The notes under the pieces were generated by a model. That model searched no databases. It was not told the origin of the DNA and saw nothing but the letters and a program-made list of their open reading frames with translations. Shown here in pieces: positions 8,528-18,523 of a stretch of DNA of 64,000 nt. The stretch comes from Microbacterium lushaniae. GTDB taxonomy: Bacteria > Actinomycetota > Actinomycetes > Actinomycetales > Microbacteriaceae. A program made the position numbers and the translations under genes. The first letter of the stretch is position 1, and the number at the start of each line of letters is the position of its first letter. The stretch spans positions 1,488,001 to 1,552,000 of the forward strand of contig NZ_CP044232.1 of assembly GCF_008727775.1 (NCBI RefSeq), written 5' to 3'.

Positions 8528-9257
8528 CCAGCGCTCGGCGCATCACGAGGTGCACCCAGCGCACAGGGGGAAAGTCCTGCGGCCAGTGCAGCACGACGGT
8601 GAGCACGCCGCGGATCGTCCGCACCGCGAAGGCGCGCGGATCGCCGAACGGACGCATCGACACGCCCATCGCGGCGTCGCGTGCGAACCGGATGGGGTAG
8701 CGGATCCCGATGTGGAACGCGAGGTCGAAGTCGTCGTGGATGCCGGGGGACAGGTGCACCGATCCGCGGACGCGCCGCCACACGTCGCGGCGGAAACCGA
8801 GGTTCGACCCGTAGAGGGGCAGGTGACCGAGCGCGGAGAACGCCACCGCGGTGTAGGCGCCGAGATAGACCGCCGCCAACGGCGCGCGCAGCCGCCGCGG
8901 GCCGTCGACGAACCGCGCGCCCCCCGTGAACGCCCCCACGCGGGGGTGGCGCTCGAACGCCGCCGCCATCGTCTGCACCCACGTGACCGCCGGAAGGCAG
9001 TCGGCGTCCAGGCGCAGGATGATGTCGCCGATCGCCGCGTCATAGCCGCAGGCGCTCGCCGCCGGGATGCCGCGGCGTCGGCAGGGGACCACACGCGCAC
9101 CGGCGTCGCGGGCGACCGTGGCGGAGTCGTCGGAGGAGCCGTTGTCGACCACGACCACTTCATCGGGATGCTGCGTCTGCAGCGCGAGGGCGCGCAGGCA
9201 GCGGCGGAGCACTGCGGCGTCGTCTTTGACCGGGATGACGACAGACACGCGCGTCAC
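8499..9257 (-). CDS. Glycosyltransferase family 2
   Basis: 252 aa GT-A fold. It begins 'MTRVSVVIPVKDDAAVLRRC', has 'VVVDNGSSDDSA' for nucleotide-sugar binding, the DxD-type metal motif 'LRLDADC' (about residues 81-87), and an acceptor-side 'IHDDFDLAFH' close to the catalytic Asp. It should transfer a sugar from a nucleotide donor to a lipid or cell-wall glycan precursor. GTG start at 9257 with a GGAGG ribosome binding site. First gene of the operon with the EEP hydrolase and the DUF2238-like protein, which suggests envelope lipid or glycan work, though this is inference. Confidence 0.88.
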   Translation of the reverse strand: MTRVSVVIPVKDDAAVLRRCLRALALQTQHPDEVVVVDNGSSDDSATVARDAGARVVPCRRRGIPAASACGYDAAIGDIILRLDADCLPAVTWVQTMAAAFERHPRVGAFTGGARFVDGPRRLRAPLAAVYLGAYTAVAFSALGHLPLYGSNLGFRRDVWRRVRGSVHLSPGIHDDFDLAFHIGIRYPIRFARDAAMGVSMRPFGDPRAFAVRTIRGVLTVVLHWPQDFPPVRWVHLVMRRALDGARAGRCA

Positions 9258-9377
9258 ATCGCCTCCAGGCCGGGGTCGGGATCCTCGACTCTCGGGATCA
9301 CCCCCTCACGCTATGGGGACCTCCGGGCCGGGTCGGCACGGTTGACACCTCCCACGGGAGCAGATACCCGCGGCCGG

Positions 9378-9869
9378 TCAGTTCCCGTCGCGGATGCTGC
9401 GGACGAAGCCGCCGACGTTCTCCCGCAGTGCCTCGATCCGCCGCTGTCGCGCGGCCTCGACGTCGAACCCGAGGTAGGCCACGGGAGGGCGCCTGCGGAC
9501 GTTGTGCGAACACTCGAAGTGCCCGCACACGAGCGTGCCCACGGTGTCGCCGCGCCGGCCGGCATCGCCCGAGCGCCGGGCGCTGAAGAACACGACGTCG
9601 TTGGGGAGCTGCACGTCGGCGCACCACGCGCACTGCGCTCGGGAGCGCGGGCGCGCCTCCGCCTGGCGCAGGAGGACGCCGGCGAGGTCGCCGTCGAGTT
9701 CGACGATGACATAGCCCAGCAGAGGGAGCTTGGGGTCGCGCCACCCGAGGTAGTCGAGCCGGTCCCACTCGAGGGCGTCGAAGCCGGCGGGGAGGGAGAG
9801 GTTCTTGCGCTCGCTGCGGGAGGCGTTGAGGAAGGACGCCCGGACCTGGGCGTCGGTGATGGGGAGCAT
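9378..9869 (-). CDS. FBP domain protein (EF-G-binding protein C-terminal type zinc finger)
   Basis: 163 aa. The C-terminal half has a treble-clef type motif, CAWCADVQLPNDVVFFSARR...LVCGHFECSHNVRRR, matching the C-terminal domain of FusB/FBP-like proteins that bind elongation factor G. In Firmicutes FusB rescues EF-G from fusidic acid. The actinobacterial stand-alone versions share the zinc-binding region, but a resistance role is unproven. N-terminus 'MLPITDAQVRASFLNASRSE' is typical. Monocistronic. Confidence 0.8.
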   Translation of the reverse strand: MLPITDAQVRASFLNASRSERKNLSLPAGFDALEWDRLDYLGWRDPKLPLLGYVIVELDGDLAGVLLRQAEARPRSRAQCAWCADVQLPNDVVFFSARRSGDAGRRGDTVGTLVCGHFECSHNVRRRPPVAYLGFDVEAARQRRIEALRENVGGFVRSIRDGN

Positions 9870-10142
9870 GACGACGACTTTCGTGACGGCGCTCGCCGGG
9901 GACGGCGAGGCGAAGCGGAGGAGCGCGCGGTGCGCGAGAGAAGCCCCGAGGGGCGAGGAGCCGGCGGTGCCGTGCTACCTCGTGCCGACGCGGGAAGCGC
10001 CGGGTACCTCCATCCGGCGCGCAGGCCTGATCGTCCGTGTCACCGTCTCAGGGTAACGCCCGTACGCGGCGGAGGGGGCGTTGTCCAGGGTCTTGCCGCG
10101 GAGCGGGCGGCGAGGAGGCTGGAGGCGACGGAAGGGACTTCC

Positions 10143-10286
10143 ATGAGCGATACCACGCACGGCCGGCACGACGACGATGCACGAGCCGACGACGCGCCCC
10201 CCACCGACGCGGTCACCGACGAGGTGCGCGCGGACGCCGCATCCGCCGAGAAGCACGCCGGCGCGGCCGACGAGGACGAGTCATGA
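10143..10286 (+). CDS. Small acidic protein of unknown function
   Basis: 47 aa, very rich in Asp, Ala and His, with no hydrophobic segment; it is likely disordered ('GRHDDDARADDAPP', 'EKHAGAADEDES'). Supported by a GGAAGG ribosome binding site and by ATGA coupling with a second small ORF. I recognise no family, and GC-rich DNA yields chance ORFs, so it could be spurious. Confidence 0.45.
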   Translation: MSDTTHGRHDDDARADDAPPTDAVTDEVRADAASAEKHAGAADEDES

Positions 10287-10414
10287 ACGCGGAGGAGAAG
10301 ACCCGTCTGGCCGCGGGGGAGAGCGGTCAGCTTCCACCGCCGCCTCCGGCCGCACCCGCCACCCCGGCCGTGCCCGCGCGGCGCGACAGCGACGAGGCCG
10401 ACGAGAACGACTGA
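10283..10414 (+). CDS. Small proline/acidic protein of unknown function
   Basis: 43 aa starting MNAEEKTRLAAGESGQL, with a five-proline run and an acidic tail 'DSDEADEND'. Its ATG overlaps the stop of the preceding small ORF (ATGA at 10283), which suggests translational coupling. No family recognised. It converges on metS with a 9-nt gap. Confidence 0.4.
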   Translation: MNAEEKTRLAAGESGQLPPPPPAAPATPAVPARRDSDEADEND

Positions 10415-10423
10415 CCCCCGCGC

Positions 10424-10591
10424 TCAGGTGTCGCGCTCGATGATGGCGTTCGCGGGGCGCTCGTCGTCCTCGCCGCCCTGCGGGTAGTCGGCGCGATCCG
10501 GCCGTGCCCGCAGGTAGAGGATGCTGGCGATGAGGCCGCCCCACAGGATGACGATGGCCAGGGTGAGGAAGACGATCGCGACGGCGCTCAT
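10424..10591 (-). CDS. metS: MetS-type small subunit of an NSS transporter
   Basis: 55 aa: one transmembrane helix ('AVAIVFLTLAIVILWGGLIA', residues ~3-22), then a short basic stretch (YLRARPDR) and an acidic soluble tail. Size, layout and position match MetS, the small protein needed with MetP for Na+-dependent methionine uptake in Corynebacterium glutamicum. Its ATG overlaps the stop of the transporter gene by 4 nt (positions 10588-10591). Easily missed because of its size. Confidence 0.85.
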   Translation of the reverse strand: MSAVAIVFLTLAIVILWGGLIASILYLRARPDRADYPQGGEDDERPANAIIERDT

Positions 10592-12153
10592 GAGGCCCGC
10601 TCCTCACGACGGGTGGACGCCGGGGGATACGGCGGCCACGGGGTGAACTCATCCGGCGACCGCCGCCACGCCAGCAGGGACAGGACGATCGTGGCGACCA
10701 CGATGAAGGCGATCGAGCCCCACCCGAAGGCGAGGAGGTACCAGCCGGGAAGACCGCCGTACCCCTCGGAGATCAGGGTCACGATGCGCTGGATCAGCAT
10801 GTACCCGAGTACGACCGGGGCCACCACTCCCACCAGGGCCACCCACACGCGGCCGACCTGGAAGGTGGAGACGGCGTTGAGGTGGGAGCGCAGTTCGCCC
10901 GCACGGCGCAGCACCCACACGATCAGCACGGAGCCGAGCACCGCCGATGCGACGATGCCGATGTTGTTGGCCCATTGATCGGTGACGTCCAGCGCCAGCA
11001 GCCCGGTCGTGGTGGAGAACAGCAGCACCGACAGCACCGCCGAGACGATGCCGACGCCCAGCGCCGCTGCGCGCCGTGACAGCGCGAACTTCTCCTGCAC
11101 GGCCGCCGACACGACCTGCAGCACCGAGACGAGCGAGGTGAATCCGGCCATCGCGAGCGAGCCGAAGAAGAGGCAGCCGAACAGGGCCCCGCCGGGCATC
11201 TCCGAGACGATCGCGGGGAAGGTGATGAACGACAGCCCCACGCCGGTGAGTCCCTCGAGCTCTCCGATCGCGACGTTCTCCTGTACGGCGAAGAACCCCA
11301 GGGTCGCGAACACGCCGATGCCGGCGAGGATCTCGAACGACGAGTTCGCGAACGCCACGACCAGGCCCGGAGCGGTCAGATTCGAGCGCCGGCGCCGGTA
11401 GGAGGCGTAGGTGATCATGATGCCGAACGCGATGGAGAGGGAGAAGAAGATCTGGCTGTAGGCGGCGATCCACACGTTCGGGTCGCCCAGCGCCGCCCAG
11501 TTCGGGGTGAACAGTGCGTCCAGCCCCACCCCGGCGCCCTCGAGGAACAGCGCGCGGACGACCAGGATGAGGAAGGCGACCACCAGCAGCGGCAGGAACA
11601 CGACGTTGACGCGCTGCAGGCCCTTCGCCACGCCGGCCGCCAGCACGGCGATCGTGACGATCCACACGAGCGCAAGGGGGATCAGCACTCCGGGGACGAA
11701 CTCGAAGCTCAACCCGGGGTCGCCGGTCTGCAGGTAATCGCCGGAGAAGAAACCGGCGGGGTCGTCGCCCCAGCGCAGGTCGAAGGAGAAGACGAAGTAG
11801 CTCACCGCCCACGCGATGACGACGGTGTAGTAGAGCCCGATCACGAAGGCGATCGCCACCTGGAACCAGCCGAGCGACTCCAGCCAGCGCCCGCGCGGCC
11901 CGCCCAGTCGCCGCAGCGACGTCGGCGCCGATCCGCGGAACCGGTGACCGATCGCGTAGTCGAGGAAGAGGATCGGGATGCCGGCGGTGAGCAGGGCGAC
12001 GAGATACGGGATGAGGAACGCACCCCCGCCGTTCTCGTACGCGACACCGGGGAACCGCCAGATGTTGCCGAGCCCGACCGCCGAGCCGATGGCCGACAGG
12101 ATGAAGCCGACCTGACCGGTCCACTGCTCGCGGGGGGCTGCTGCGGTGCTCAT
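10588..12153 (-). CDS. metP: Na+-dependent amino acid transporter, NSS family (MetP-like)
   Basis: 521 aa, 11-12 transmembrane helices. Begins 'REQWTGQVGFILSAIGSAVG' and 'LGNIWRFPGVAYENGGGAF', the NSS/SNF signature with the Na+/substrate residues of TM1. It belongs to the bacterial MetP-type branch that works with a MetS small subunit, here encoded directly downstream with a 4-nt overlap. Methionine (with alanine or other amino acids) is the likely substrate, inferred from the MetPS pairing. ATG at 12153 with an AAGGA ribosome binding site. The cytosolic C-terminus is Pro/Arg-rich. Confidence 0.88.
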   Translation of the reverse strand: MSTAAAPREQWTGQVGFILSAIGSAVGLGNIWRFPGVAYENGGGAFLIPYLVALLTAGIPILFLDYAIGHRFRGSAPTSLRRLGGPRGRWLESLGWFQVAIAFVIGLYYTVVIAWAVSYFVFSFDLRWGDDPAGFFSGDYLQTGDPGLSFEFVPGVLIPLALVWIVTIAVLAAGVAKGLQRVNVVFLPLLVVAFLILVVRALFLEGAGVGLDALFTPNWAALGDPNVWIAAYSQIFFSLSIAFGIMITYASYRRRRSNLTAPGLVVAFANSSFEILAGIGVFATLGFFAVQENVAIGELEGLTGVGLSFITFPAIVSEMPGGALFGCLFFGSLAMAGFTSLVSVLQVVSAAVQEKFALSRRAAALGVGIVSAVLSVLLFSTTTGLLALDVTDQWANNIGIVASAVLGSVLIVWVLRRAGELRSHLNAVSTFQVGRVWVALVGVVAPVVLGYMLIQRIVTLISEGYGGLPGWYLLAFGWGSIAFIVVATIVLSLLAWRRSPDEFTPWPPYPPASTRREERAS

Positions 12154-12298
12154 GCGATCCTTCGGTGCGACGGACGGAGGGCGGTCAGGACGATAGCACC
12201 GACGCGGACGGCGCGCACCCGGTTGACCGAGCGTGAGCGCGCGCGGCGCGGCGCGTTCGCATATGCCGGCGCAACATGCCACCGGATGGGATGGGGTC

Positions 12299-12736
12299 AT
12301 GCGCGTCTTCGTCCGTGGCCTGTTCGCCGTCGTGGCCCTCGCCGTCGTCGCGGGGCTGACGCTCGCCCCGCGCATGCTCGTCGGCCCCGCCCGCCGCGCG
12401 TTCCTGGACTGGGCGGATGCCACGACGATGCCCCTGCTGGGCGGAGCGGAGTATGCCGACGCGGAGCGGCTCCTCAACACCGCGATGTTCGTCCCGCTGG
12501 GCGCCGCCCTCGCGCTGCTGCTTCCGCTGCGCGGATGGCCGCTCGCCGTCGCGGCCGGCTTCGGCGTCTCGGTGGCCGTCGAATACCTTCAGGCGGCGAT
12601 CCCGGGGCGGGTGCCCGATGCCACCGACGTGGTGTGGAACACCGTGGGCGCCCTGGTGGGCGTGGGGGCGGTGACGCTCGTACGCGCGCTCGCCGCAGCG
12701 GTGCGGGCTCAGCGGGGCAGCGTCACGCGTACGTGA
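12299..12736 (+). CDS. VanZ-family membrane protein
   Basis: 145 aa with 3-4 hydrophobic segments; 'LLNTAMFVPLGAALALLLPL' and 'EYLQAAIPGRVPDATDVVWNTVGALVG' are the VanZ signature. VanZ from enterococci gives low-level teicoplanin resistance; most homologues are uncharacterised membrane proteins. Start set at the ATG just before the first helix (MRVFVRGLFAVVALAVV); the frame extends to 12233. The tail overlaps the convergent sensor kinase gene by 28 nt. Confidence 0.8.
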   Translation: MRVFVRGLFAVVALAVVAGLTLAPRMLVGPARRAFLDWADATTMPLLGGAEYADAERLLNTAMFVPLGAALALLLPLRGWPLAVAAGFGVSVAVEYLQAAIPGRVPDATDVVWNTVGALVGVGAVTLVRALAAAVRAQRGSVTRT

Positions 12737-13792
12737 AGCCCGCCCTCGCCGCGGGCTGTGACCTCAAGGGTGCCGTGATGGGCCCGCACGATCGCGGCGA
12801 CGAGGGCCAGGCCCAGACCCGATCCCTGAGCGGCGTCGGGGCCCCGGGTGCGGCCGGCGCCGCGGACGAACGGCTCGGTCAGGGTGGCCGCCGTCGCGGA
12901 ATCGATCACGGCGCCGGTGTTGACGACCTCCAGCGACGCCCCGCCCGGCAGATCGGTCGTGGTGACGCGCACGCGGCCGCCGCGATGGTTGTGGATGACG
13001 GCGTTGTGCACGAGGTTGCCGGCGAGCCGCGCCAGCAGCGTCGGGTGCCCGATCACGGGGGCCGGTGACAGATCGGTGTCGACGCGGACGTCGGCGGCCT
13101 CCGCATCCGATGCCGCGTCCGTCACCGCACCGGCGGCGATGGGGGCCAGATCCAGACGCTCCCGCTCGAGGGCGTCCCCGCGTCCGGCCCGCGCGAGCGA
13201 GAGCAGGGCCTCGGTGGTGGCGATCGCACGGTCGTTGGTCTCGCCGATGCGGGTGAGCAGCCGATCGACGTCGCGACCGGCGGGGTCGGCCTGGGCGACC
13301 TCGACGAGGGTCCGCACGATCGTGTGCGGCGTGCGCAGCTCGTGCGAGGCGTTCGCGGCGAACCGGCGCTCTTCGTCGATCGTGTGCTGCACGCGGTCCA
13401 GGAGCGCGTCGAACGCGTCGGCGAGGTCGGTCAGTTCGTCCCGGCGCCCGGGCAGCCGGATGCGCGCGCCGAGTGACCCGTCGCGCGCACGGCGTGCCAC
13501 GTCGGTGATGCGGCCGAGCGGTCGCAGGACGAAGCCGGCGAGGATCCACCCGCCCACCAGCCCGAACAGCAGGAGGGCGATCAGGGCCCACCACGCGTAC
13601 CGCACGAAGACCTCCATGAGGTCGGAGCGGTTGGGGACGAACAGGCCCCCGAGGTCTTGGATGTTCGCGTCGGGGACGAATCGCAGCAGGAGGAATCCGA
13701 CCGCGAACAGTGCGACCCCGGCGATGAGGAGGAATCCGGCGTAGCTGAGGGTCAGTTTGACGCGCACGGAGAGCCCGGCCGGGCGGGGGAGC

Positions 13793-13803
<11 letters not shown>
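12709..13803 (-). CDS. Two-component sensor histidine kinase (VanS-like, HAMP)
   Basis: 364 aa. Two transmembrane helices (residues ~17-40 and ~68-92) flank a short extracytoplasmic loop of ~25 aa; then HAMP (~93-145), a HisKA dimerisation domain with phospho-acceptor H154 in 'NASHELRTPHT', N-box 'RLAGNLVHNAVIHN', and an ATPase G-box 'AQGSGLGLALVAAI'. The small sensing loop is like VanS/CroS-type membrane sensors. ATG at 13803 overlaps the upstream response regulator by 11 nt, so the pair is co-translated. Confidence 0.9.
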
Positions 13804-14476
<673 letters not shown>

Positions 14477-14482
14477 GCCCCC

Positions 14483-14488
14483 ATGCTA
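14483..14488 (-). promoter_or_regulatory. Predicted -10 box, leaderless promoter of the response regulator
   Basis: Minus-strand TAGCAT, 6 nt, then the GTG at 14476. Confidence 0.5.
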
Positions 14489-14563
14489 GGTCGGGGTGGA
14501 TATCGCGGGTGTATGCGAAGTCCGATACGGCCCGGCAACGTCCCGCCGTCTGGGATGGCTCCC

Positions 14564-15166
14564 ATGCAGATCTCCACGAACCTCGTCGCGGCGCCCTCCC
14601 GGGTGCGCCAGACCACCTTCGTCGCCCTCGCCGTGTGCCTGGCGGCGATCGTCGCGGCGTGCGTCATCGTCGTCGCGGGCCTGACCACGTCGTTCGCCAC
14701 GGCTCCCTTCAGCCCCCGCGTGCAGGACGGCCACATCCCGGAGGGGGCGACCGTGTCGCTGGATGACGATCACCTCCCCGCCATCGGCAAGCTCGATCCG
14801 GCCCTGCTCAGCGCGATGCGGGAGGCCGCGACCGATGCCGCCGGCTCCGGGCTGGACTTCCCGGTCGCCAGCGGCTGGCGCAGCGCGCAGTATCAGGACT
14901 GGATGCTCCGCATCGCCGTGGAGACCTACGGAAGCGAAGACGTCGCCCGGCAGTTCGTCGCGACGCCCGAGGAGTCCAGCCACGTCACCGGGAAGGCGGT
15001 GGACATCGGCTCCGTCGACGCGCAGTCCTGGCTCAGCCAGCACGGTGCGGACTACGGCCTGTGCCAGGTGTACGCCAACGAGCCGTGGCACTACGAGCGT
15101 CTCATCGACCCGGGTGACGTGTGCCCACAGATGGTGCCCGACGCCTCGTCCGCACGAGAAGGGTGA
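14564..15166 (+). CDS. D-alanyl-D-alanine carboxypeptidase, VanY/M15B type
   Basis: 200 aa, membrane-anchored by one N-terminal helix ('FVALAVCLAAIVAACVIVVAGL', ~17-38) with the catalytic domain outside. Zinc-site residues of M15B peptidases are present: 'SSHVTGKAVDIG' (His and Asp ligands) and 'NEPWHYE' (final His, catalytic Glu region). It should remove the terminal D-Ala from peptidoglycan precursors. Start choice is uncertain: in-frame ATGs at 14483, 14513 and 14555 precede 14564, which has GGGATGG upstream. It is divergent from the VanRS-like pair. No vanH/A/X genes are nearby, so a wall-maintenance role is more likely than classic glycopeptide resistance. Confidence 0.85.
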   Translation: MQISTNLVAAPSRVRQTTFVALAVCLAAIVAACVIVVAGLTTSFATAPFSPRVQDGHIPEGATVSLDDDHLPAIGKLDPALLSAMREAATDAAGSGLDFPVASGWRSAQYQDWMLRIAVETYGSEDVARQFVATPEESSHVTGKAVDIGSVDAQSWLSQHGADYGLCQVYANEPWHYERLIDPGDVCPQMVPDASSAREG

Positions 15167-15187
15167 GGGCGCCCGGGGAGCGGCCCG

Positions 15188-16270
15188 TCACCAGCCGCCG
15201 CGCGTGGGGGTGTGCCCCTCGCGCGCGTCGTCGGGCATCTGCATCTCCGCGCGCACGCCGAGCAGCCGCAGCGGCCGGTCGGGCTCGATCTTCGCCACGA
15301 GCGCGAGGATCGCCGCGACGACGACATCCCGATCGGAGGTGACGGGCACCTTCCGCGTGAAGGTCTTCGTCGTGAAGGGCGCGTACCGCACCTTCAGCCC
15401 GACACCGACCACCGGCCGGCCCTCGGCGGCGACGTCGTCGAGCACCTGCGCCGCGAGCGTGCGGGCGGCGTGCTCGATCTCGGCCGGGTCGGCCACGTTC
15501 TGCTGGAAGGTCGTCTCCCGGCCGTGCCCGCGCGCCACCCACGGGGTGTCGTCCACGACGCTCGCCCCCTCGCCTCGGCCGAGCTGTCGGTACCACGGAC
15601 CCATGCGCGGCCCGAACTCGGCCATCAACGGTGCCTCGTCCGCGTGCGCCAGCTGCGTCACGGTGCGGATGCCGAGACCCTCCAGCCGCCGGGAGATCTT
15701 CGAGCCCACGCCCCACAGGTCGCGCGTGGGGCGATCGCCCATGACCTCGAACCAGTTCTCCGCCGTCAGCCGGAACACCCCGCGCGGCTTGCCGAACCCC
15801 GTCGCGACCTTCGCGCGCACCAGCGTGTCGCCGATCCCGACGCTGCAGTGCAGGCGCGTGCGCTCCAGCACCGCGGCCTGCAGGTCACGCGCACGGGCTT
15901 CCGGGTCGGAGGTGCTCACCCCCACGAACGCCTCATCCCACCCGAGCACCTGCACGACCGCACCCGGTTGCGCGCGCAGGGTCGCCATCACCTCCTCGGA
16001 TGCGGCGGTGTAGGCGGGAGCGTCCACCGGCAGGATGACGGCGTCGGGCACCTTGCGCGCCGCCAGGCGCAACGGCATCCCCGAGCCCACCCCGAATTCG
16101 CGCGCCTCGTACGACGCCGTGGAGACGACGGCGCGCTCGGTGGGGTCACCGCGGCCGCCGACGATGACGGGGCGCCCTGCCAGCTCGGGCCGTCGCAGCA
16201 CCTCGACGGCGGCGATGAACTGGTCGAGGTCGACGTGCAGCACCCAGGGCCGCACGGCTGCGTCGCTCAT
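15188..16270 (-). CDS. dinB: Y-family DNA polymerase (DNA polymerase IV-like)
   Basis: 360 aa. Palm and finger motifs: 'VLHVDLDQFIAAVEVLRRPEL' with the first metal Asp, 'VVSTASYEAREFGVGSGMPL', and the catalytic 'WDEAFVGV' (Asp-Glu). A helix-hairpin-helix 'LWGVGSKISRRLEGLGI' follows, then a little-finger domain. It carries out error-prone translesion synthesis. The usual 'YSIDE' reads 'LGWDE', so the steric-gate neighbourhood differs, but the metal residues are kept. ATG at 16270, with CACACT 7 nt upstream. No SOS box was clearly seen. Confidence 0.9.
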   Translation of the reverse strand: MSDAAVRPWVLHVDLDQFIAAVEVLRRPELAGRPVIVGGRGDPTERAVVSTASYEAREFGVGSGMPLRLAARKVPDAVILPVDAPAYTAASEEVMATLRAQPGAVVQVLGWDEAFVGVSTSDPEARARDLQAAVLERTRLHCSVGIGDTLVRAKVATGFGKPRGVFRLTAENWFEVMGDRPTRDLWGVGSKISRRLEGLGIRTVTQLAHADEAPLMAEFGPRMGPWYRQLGRGEGASVVDDTPWVARGHGRETTFQQNVADPAEIEHAARTLAAQVLDDVAAEGRPVVGVGLKVRYAPFTTKTFTRKVPVTSDRDVVVAAILALVAKIEPDRPLRLLGVRAEMQMPDDAREGHTPTRGGW

Positions 16271-16295
16271 GCGCTCCAGTGTGGCGCAGACTCCG

Positions 16296-17474
16296 TCACG
16301 CGTGGGCGGCGCCGCGGTTGGCCAGCGCGGAGGCGATCCGCTCGATCGCGGCGCGCAGGAGCGGGCGGGGGAGGGCGAAGACGAAGCGCATGTGCCCGAT
16401 GCCGGCGACGCCGCACGCGGCTCCGTCGGTCATCGCGACGGCCGCGTGCGTGCGGAACCACTCCGCCGGGTCGCCCGCGATGCCGTACGCGCGGAAGTCG
16501 ATGAGGGCGATGTAGGTCGCCTCCGGCATCGTCATCCGCGCGTCGGGGAGGAGTTCGGCCACGAGCTCGGCGAGGAGGCGCCGGTTGCCGTCGAGGTAGT
16601 CCACGACCTCGTCCAGCCAGGGCGCGCCGTGCGTGTAGGCGGCTGCGTTGGCCACGGCGCCGAGTGTGGACGTGCCGTGGCCGGCCCAGAATCCGAACTC
16701 CGCCCACGCGGCGGCATCCGCGTCGCTGGAGAGGATCACCTGCGCGCATTTGAGGCCGGCGAGGTTCCACGCCTTCGACGCCGATGCGGCCGTGATCGTG
16801 TGGGACGCGGCCTGCTCCGAGATCGACGCGTACGGCACATGGCGCGCGGGGGCGTAGACCAGCGGTGCGTGGATCTCGTCGGAGAACACACGCCCGTTCT
16901 TCGAGGCCACGACGTGCGAGACGGCGTCCAGCTCGGCGCGCGTGAAGACCGTGCCGAGGGGATTGTGCGGGTTGCACAGCACGAGCAGCTCCCCTCCGTC
17001 GTCGAACGCCCGCGCGATGCCGTCCAGATCCATCGTCATCCGGCCGTTCACGGGGATGCTGGGCACCTCGATCACGTGGCGCCCGTGCAGCTGGGGCACC
17101 GTGAGGAACGGCATGTAGGCCGGAGTGGGGACGATGACGGCCGTGCCCGGCGTCGTGAACCGTTCGATCGTCAGCTCGAAGGCGGCGATGACGTCGGGGA
17201 CGTGGTGCACGCGCTCGGGCGGAACCTCCCATCCGTACGCGCTCCGGTACCACTGCGCCGTCGCTGCGGCGAGGCTCTCGTCCAGGTGCGCGGGGAGGTA
17301 TCCGGTGAGTCCGCGCTCCAGCGCAGCCACCATCGCCTCCCGGACGGCCGGGGCGAGACCGAAGTCCATCTCCGCCACGAACGCGCCGATGACCTCGGGG
17401 AACATCGTCCACTTGACGCTGCCGCCCCGTCGCAGATCCGTCTCGGTGAGCGCATCGAAGTCGGCAGTGGTCAC
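16296..17474 (-). CDS. PLP-dependent C-S lyase / aminotransferase (MalY/PatB family)
   Basis: 392 aa fold-type I PLP enzyme. The MalY/PatB signatures are '[16 protein letters not shown]' near residue 30, '[16 protein letters not shown]' and '[11 protein letters not shown]' (Asp binds the pyridine N), with the Schiff-base lysine in '[16 protein letters not shown]'. Members cleave cystathionine or other Cys-S conjugates to thiol, pyruvate and ammonia, and some also act as aminotransferases. The GTG start overlaps the msrA stop by 4 nt, making it the last gene of a trx-msrB-msrA operon; this supports a role in sulfur amino acid metabolism. Confidence 0.88.
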   Translation of the reverse strand: MTTADFDALTETDLRRGGSVKWTMFPEVIGAFVAEMDFGLAPAVREAMVAALERGLTGYLPAHLDESLAAATAQWYRSAYGWEVPPERVHHVPDVIAAFELTIERFTTPGTAVIVPTPAYMPFLTVPQLHGRHVIEVPSIPVNGRMTMDLDGIARAFDDGGELLVLCNPHNPLGTVFTRAELDAVSHVVASKNGRVFSDEIHAPLVYAPARHVPYASISEQAASHTITAASASKAWNLAGLKCAQVILSSDADAAAWAEFGFWAGHGTSTLGAVANAAAYTHGAPWLDEVVDYLDGNRRLLAELVAELLPDARMTMPEATYIALIDFRAYGIAGDPAEWFRTHAAVAMTDGAACGVAGIGHMRFVFALPRPLLRAAIERIASALANRGAAHA

Positions 17475-18028
17475 GCGGTCGCCGCCTGCTCGCGGCGGGG
17501 CAGCACCCAGTCCGCGCGCGGGAAGTGGCACGTGTATCCGTGGGGGTAGGTGATCAGGTAGTCCTGATGCTCGGGCTCGGCCTCCCAGAACGGGCCCGCG
17601 GGCTCGATCGTGGTGACGGCCTTGCCCGGCCACAGGCCCGACGCATCCACATCGGCGATCGTGTCGCGCGCGACGCGCTCCTGCTCGGGGGTGAGCGGGA
17701 AGATCGCAGAGCGGTAGCTCGTGCCGATGTCGTTGCCCTGCCGGTTCAGGGTCGAGGGGTCGTGGATCTGGAAGAAGAACGCCAGGATGTCGCGGTAGGT
17801 CGTCTTGGCGGGGTCGAACACGATCTCCACCGCCTCGGCGTGGCCGGGGTGGTTGCGGTAGGTCGCGTGGTCGTTGCGCCCGCCCGTGTAGCCCACGCGC
17901 GTGTCGAGCACGCCGGGCTGGCGGCGGATGAGGTCTTCCACCCCCCAGAAACAGCCGCCGGCGAGGACGGCGGTCTCCGTGCCGGGGGTGCGGGTGATGG
18001 CTCCGGTGTCGGTGGGTCCGCTGGTCAT
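17471..18028 (-). CDS. msrA: Peptide-methionine (S)-S-oxide reductase MsrA
   Basis: 185 aa. The catalytic motif '[14 protein letters not shown]' places the nucleophile at C26, followed by 'YTGG' and the '[13 protein letters not shown]' block; the C-terminal '[18 protein letters not shown]' contains a candidate resolving Cys. It reduces methionine-S-sulfoxide, free or in proteins, using thioredoxin-type reductant. ATG at 18028 overlaps the msrB stop (ATGA). Middle gene of the operon. Confidence 0.95.
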   Translation of the reverse strand: MTSGPTDTGAITRTPGTETAVLAGGCFWGVEDLIRRQPGVLDTRVGYTGGRNDHATYRNHPGHAEAVEIVFDPAKTTYRDILAFFFQIHDPSTLNRQGNDIGTSYRSAIFPLTPEQERVARDTIADVDASGLWPGKAVTTIEPAGPFWEAEPEHQDYLITYPHGYTCHFPRADWVLPRREQAATA

Positions 18029-18489
18029 GAGGCGTTCTCCTTCGTGTCGGTGAAAAGCGTGCGGTAGGCGCCGTACCCCTGCTCGTCGAGCTCGTCGAGG
18101 GGGATGAAGCGCAGGGCGGCGGAGTTCATGCAGTAACGCATCCCTCCCGCCTCGCGCGGTCCGTCGTCGAAGACGTGCCCGAGGTGACTGTCGGCGATCG
18201 TCGAGCGCACCTCGGTGCGCGTCATCCACAGCGTACGGTCGGTCTTCTCCACGACGGCCGATGTGTCGATGGGACGGGTGAAACTCGGCCATCCGGTGCC
18301 GCTGTCGAACTTGTCGTTCGAGGAGAACAGCGGCTCGCCCGAGACGACGTCGACGTAGATGCCCGGCTCGTGGTTGTCCCAGTAGCGATTGCGGAAGGGC
18401 GGCTCGGTGCCCTCCTCCTGCGTCACGCGGAACTGGACGGGGGTGAGGCGACTGAGCGCCTCCGGAGTCTTGCGGTACTCGTTGCTCAC
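18025..18489 (-). CDS. msrB: Peptide-methionine (R)-S-oxide reductase MsrB
   Basis: 154 aa. Signature '[12 protein letters not shown]', '[10 protein letters not shown]' and the catalytic '[14 protein letters not shown]' with nucleophile C120. The CxxC pairs that bind structural zinc in many MsrB are absent, so this is a zinc-free form. It reduces methionine-R-sulfoxide and so complements MsrA. GTG start at 18489 with an AGGAGGA ribosome binding site. A thioredoxin-like gene ends 34 nt upstream. Confidence 0.95.
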   Translation of the reverse strand: MSNEYRKTPEALSRLTPVQFRVTQEEGTEPPFRNRYWDNHEPGIYVDVVSGEPLFSSNDKFDSGTGWPSFTRPIDTSAVVEKTDRTLWMTRTEVRSTIADSHLGHVFDDGPREAGGMRYCMNSAALRFIPLDELDEQGYGAYRTLFTDTKENAS

Positions 18490-18523
18490 GATTCCTCCTG
18501 GCTGACGGCGCTGGCTGCGGCGT

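Noticed and set aside
9868..10056. 62-codon plus-strand ORF overlapping the start of the FBP gene
   Set aside because: Starts inside the divergent gene's start codon region, has no ribosome binding site and an Arg/Ala-biased composition.
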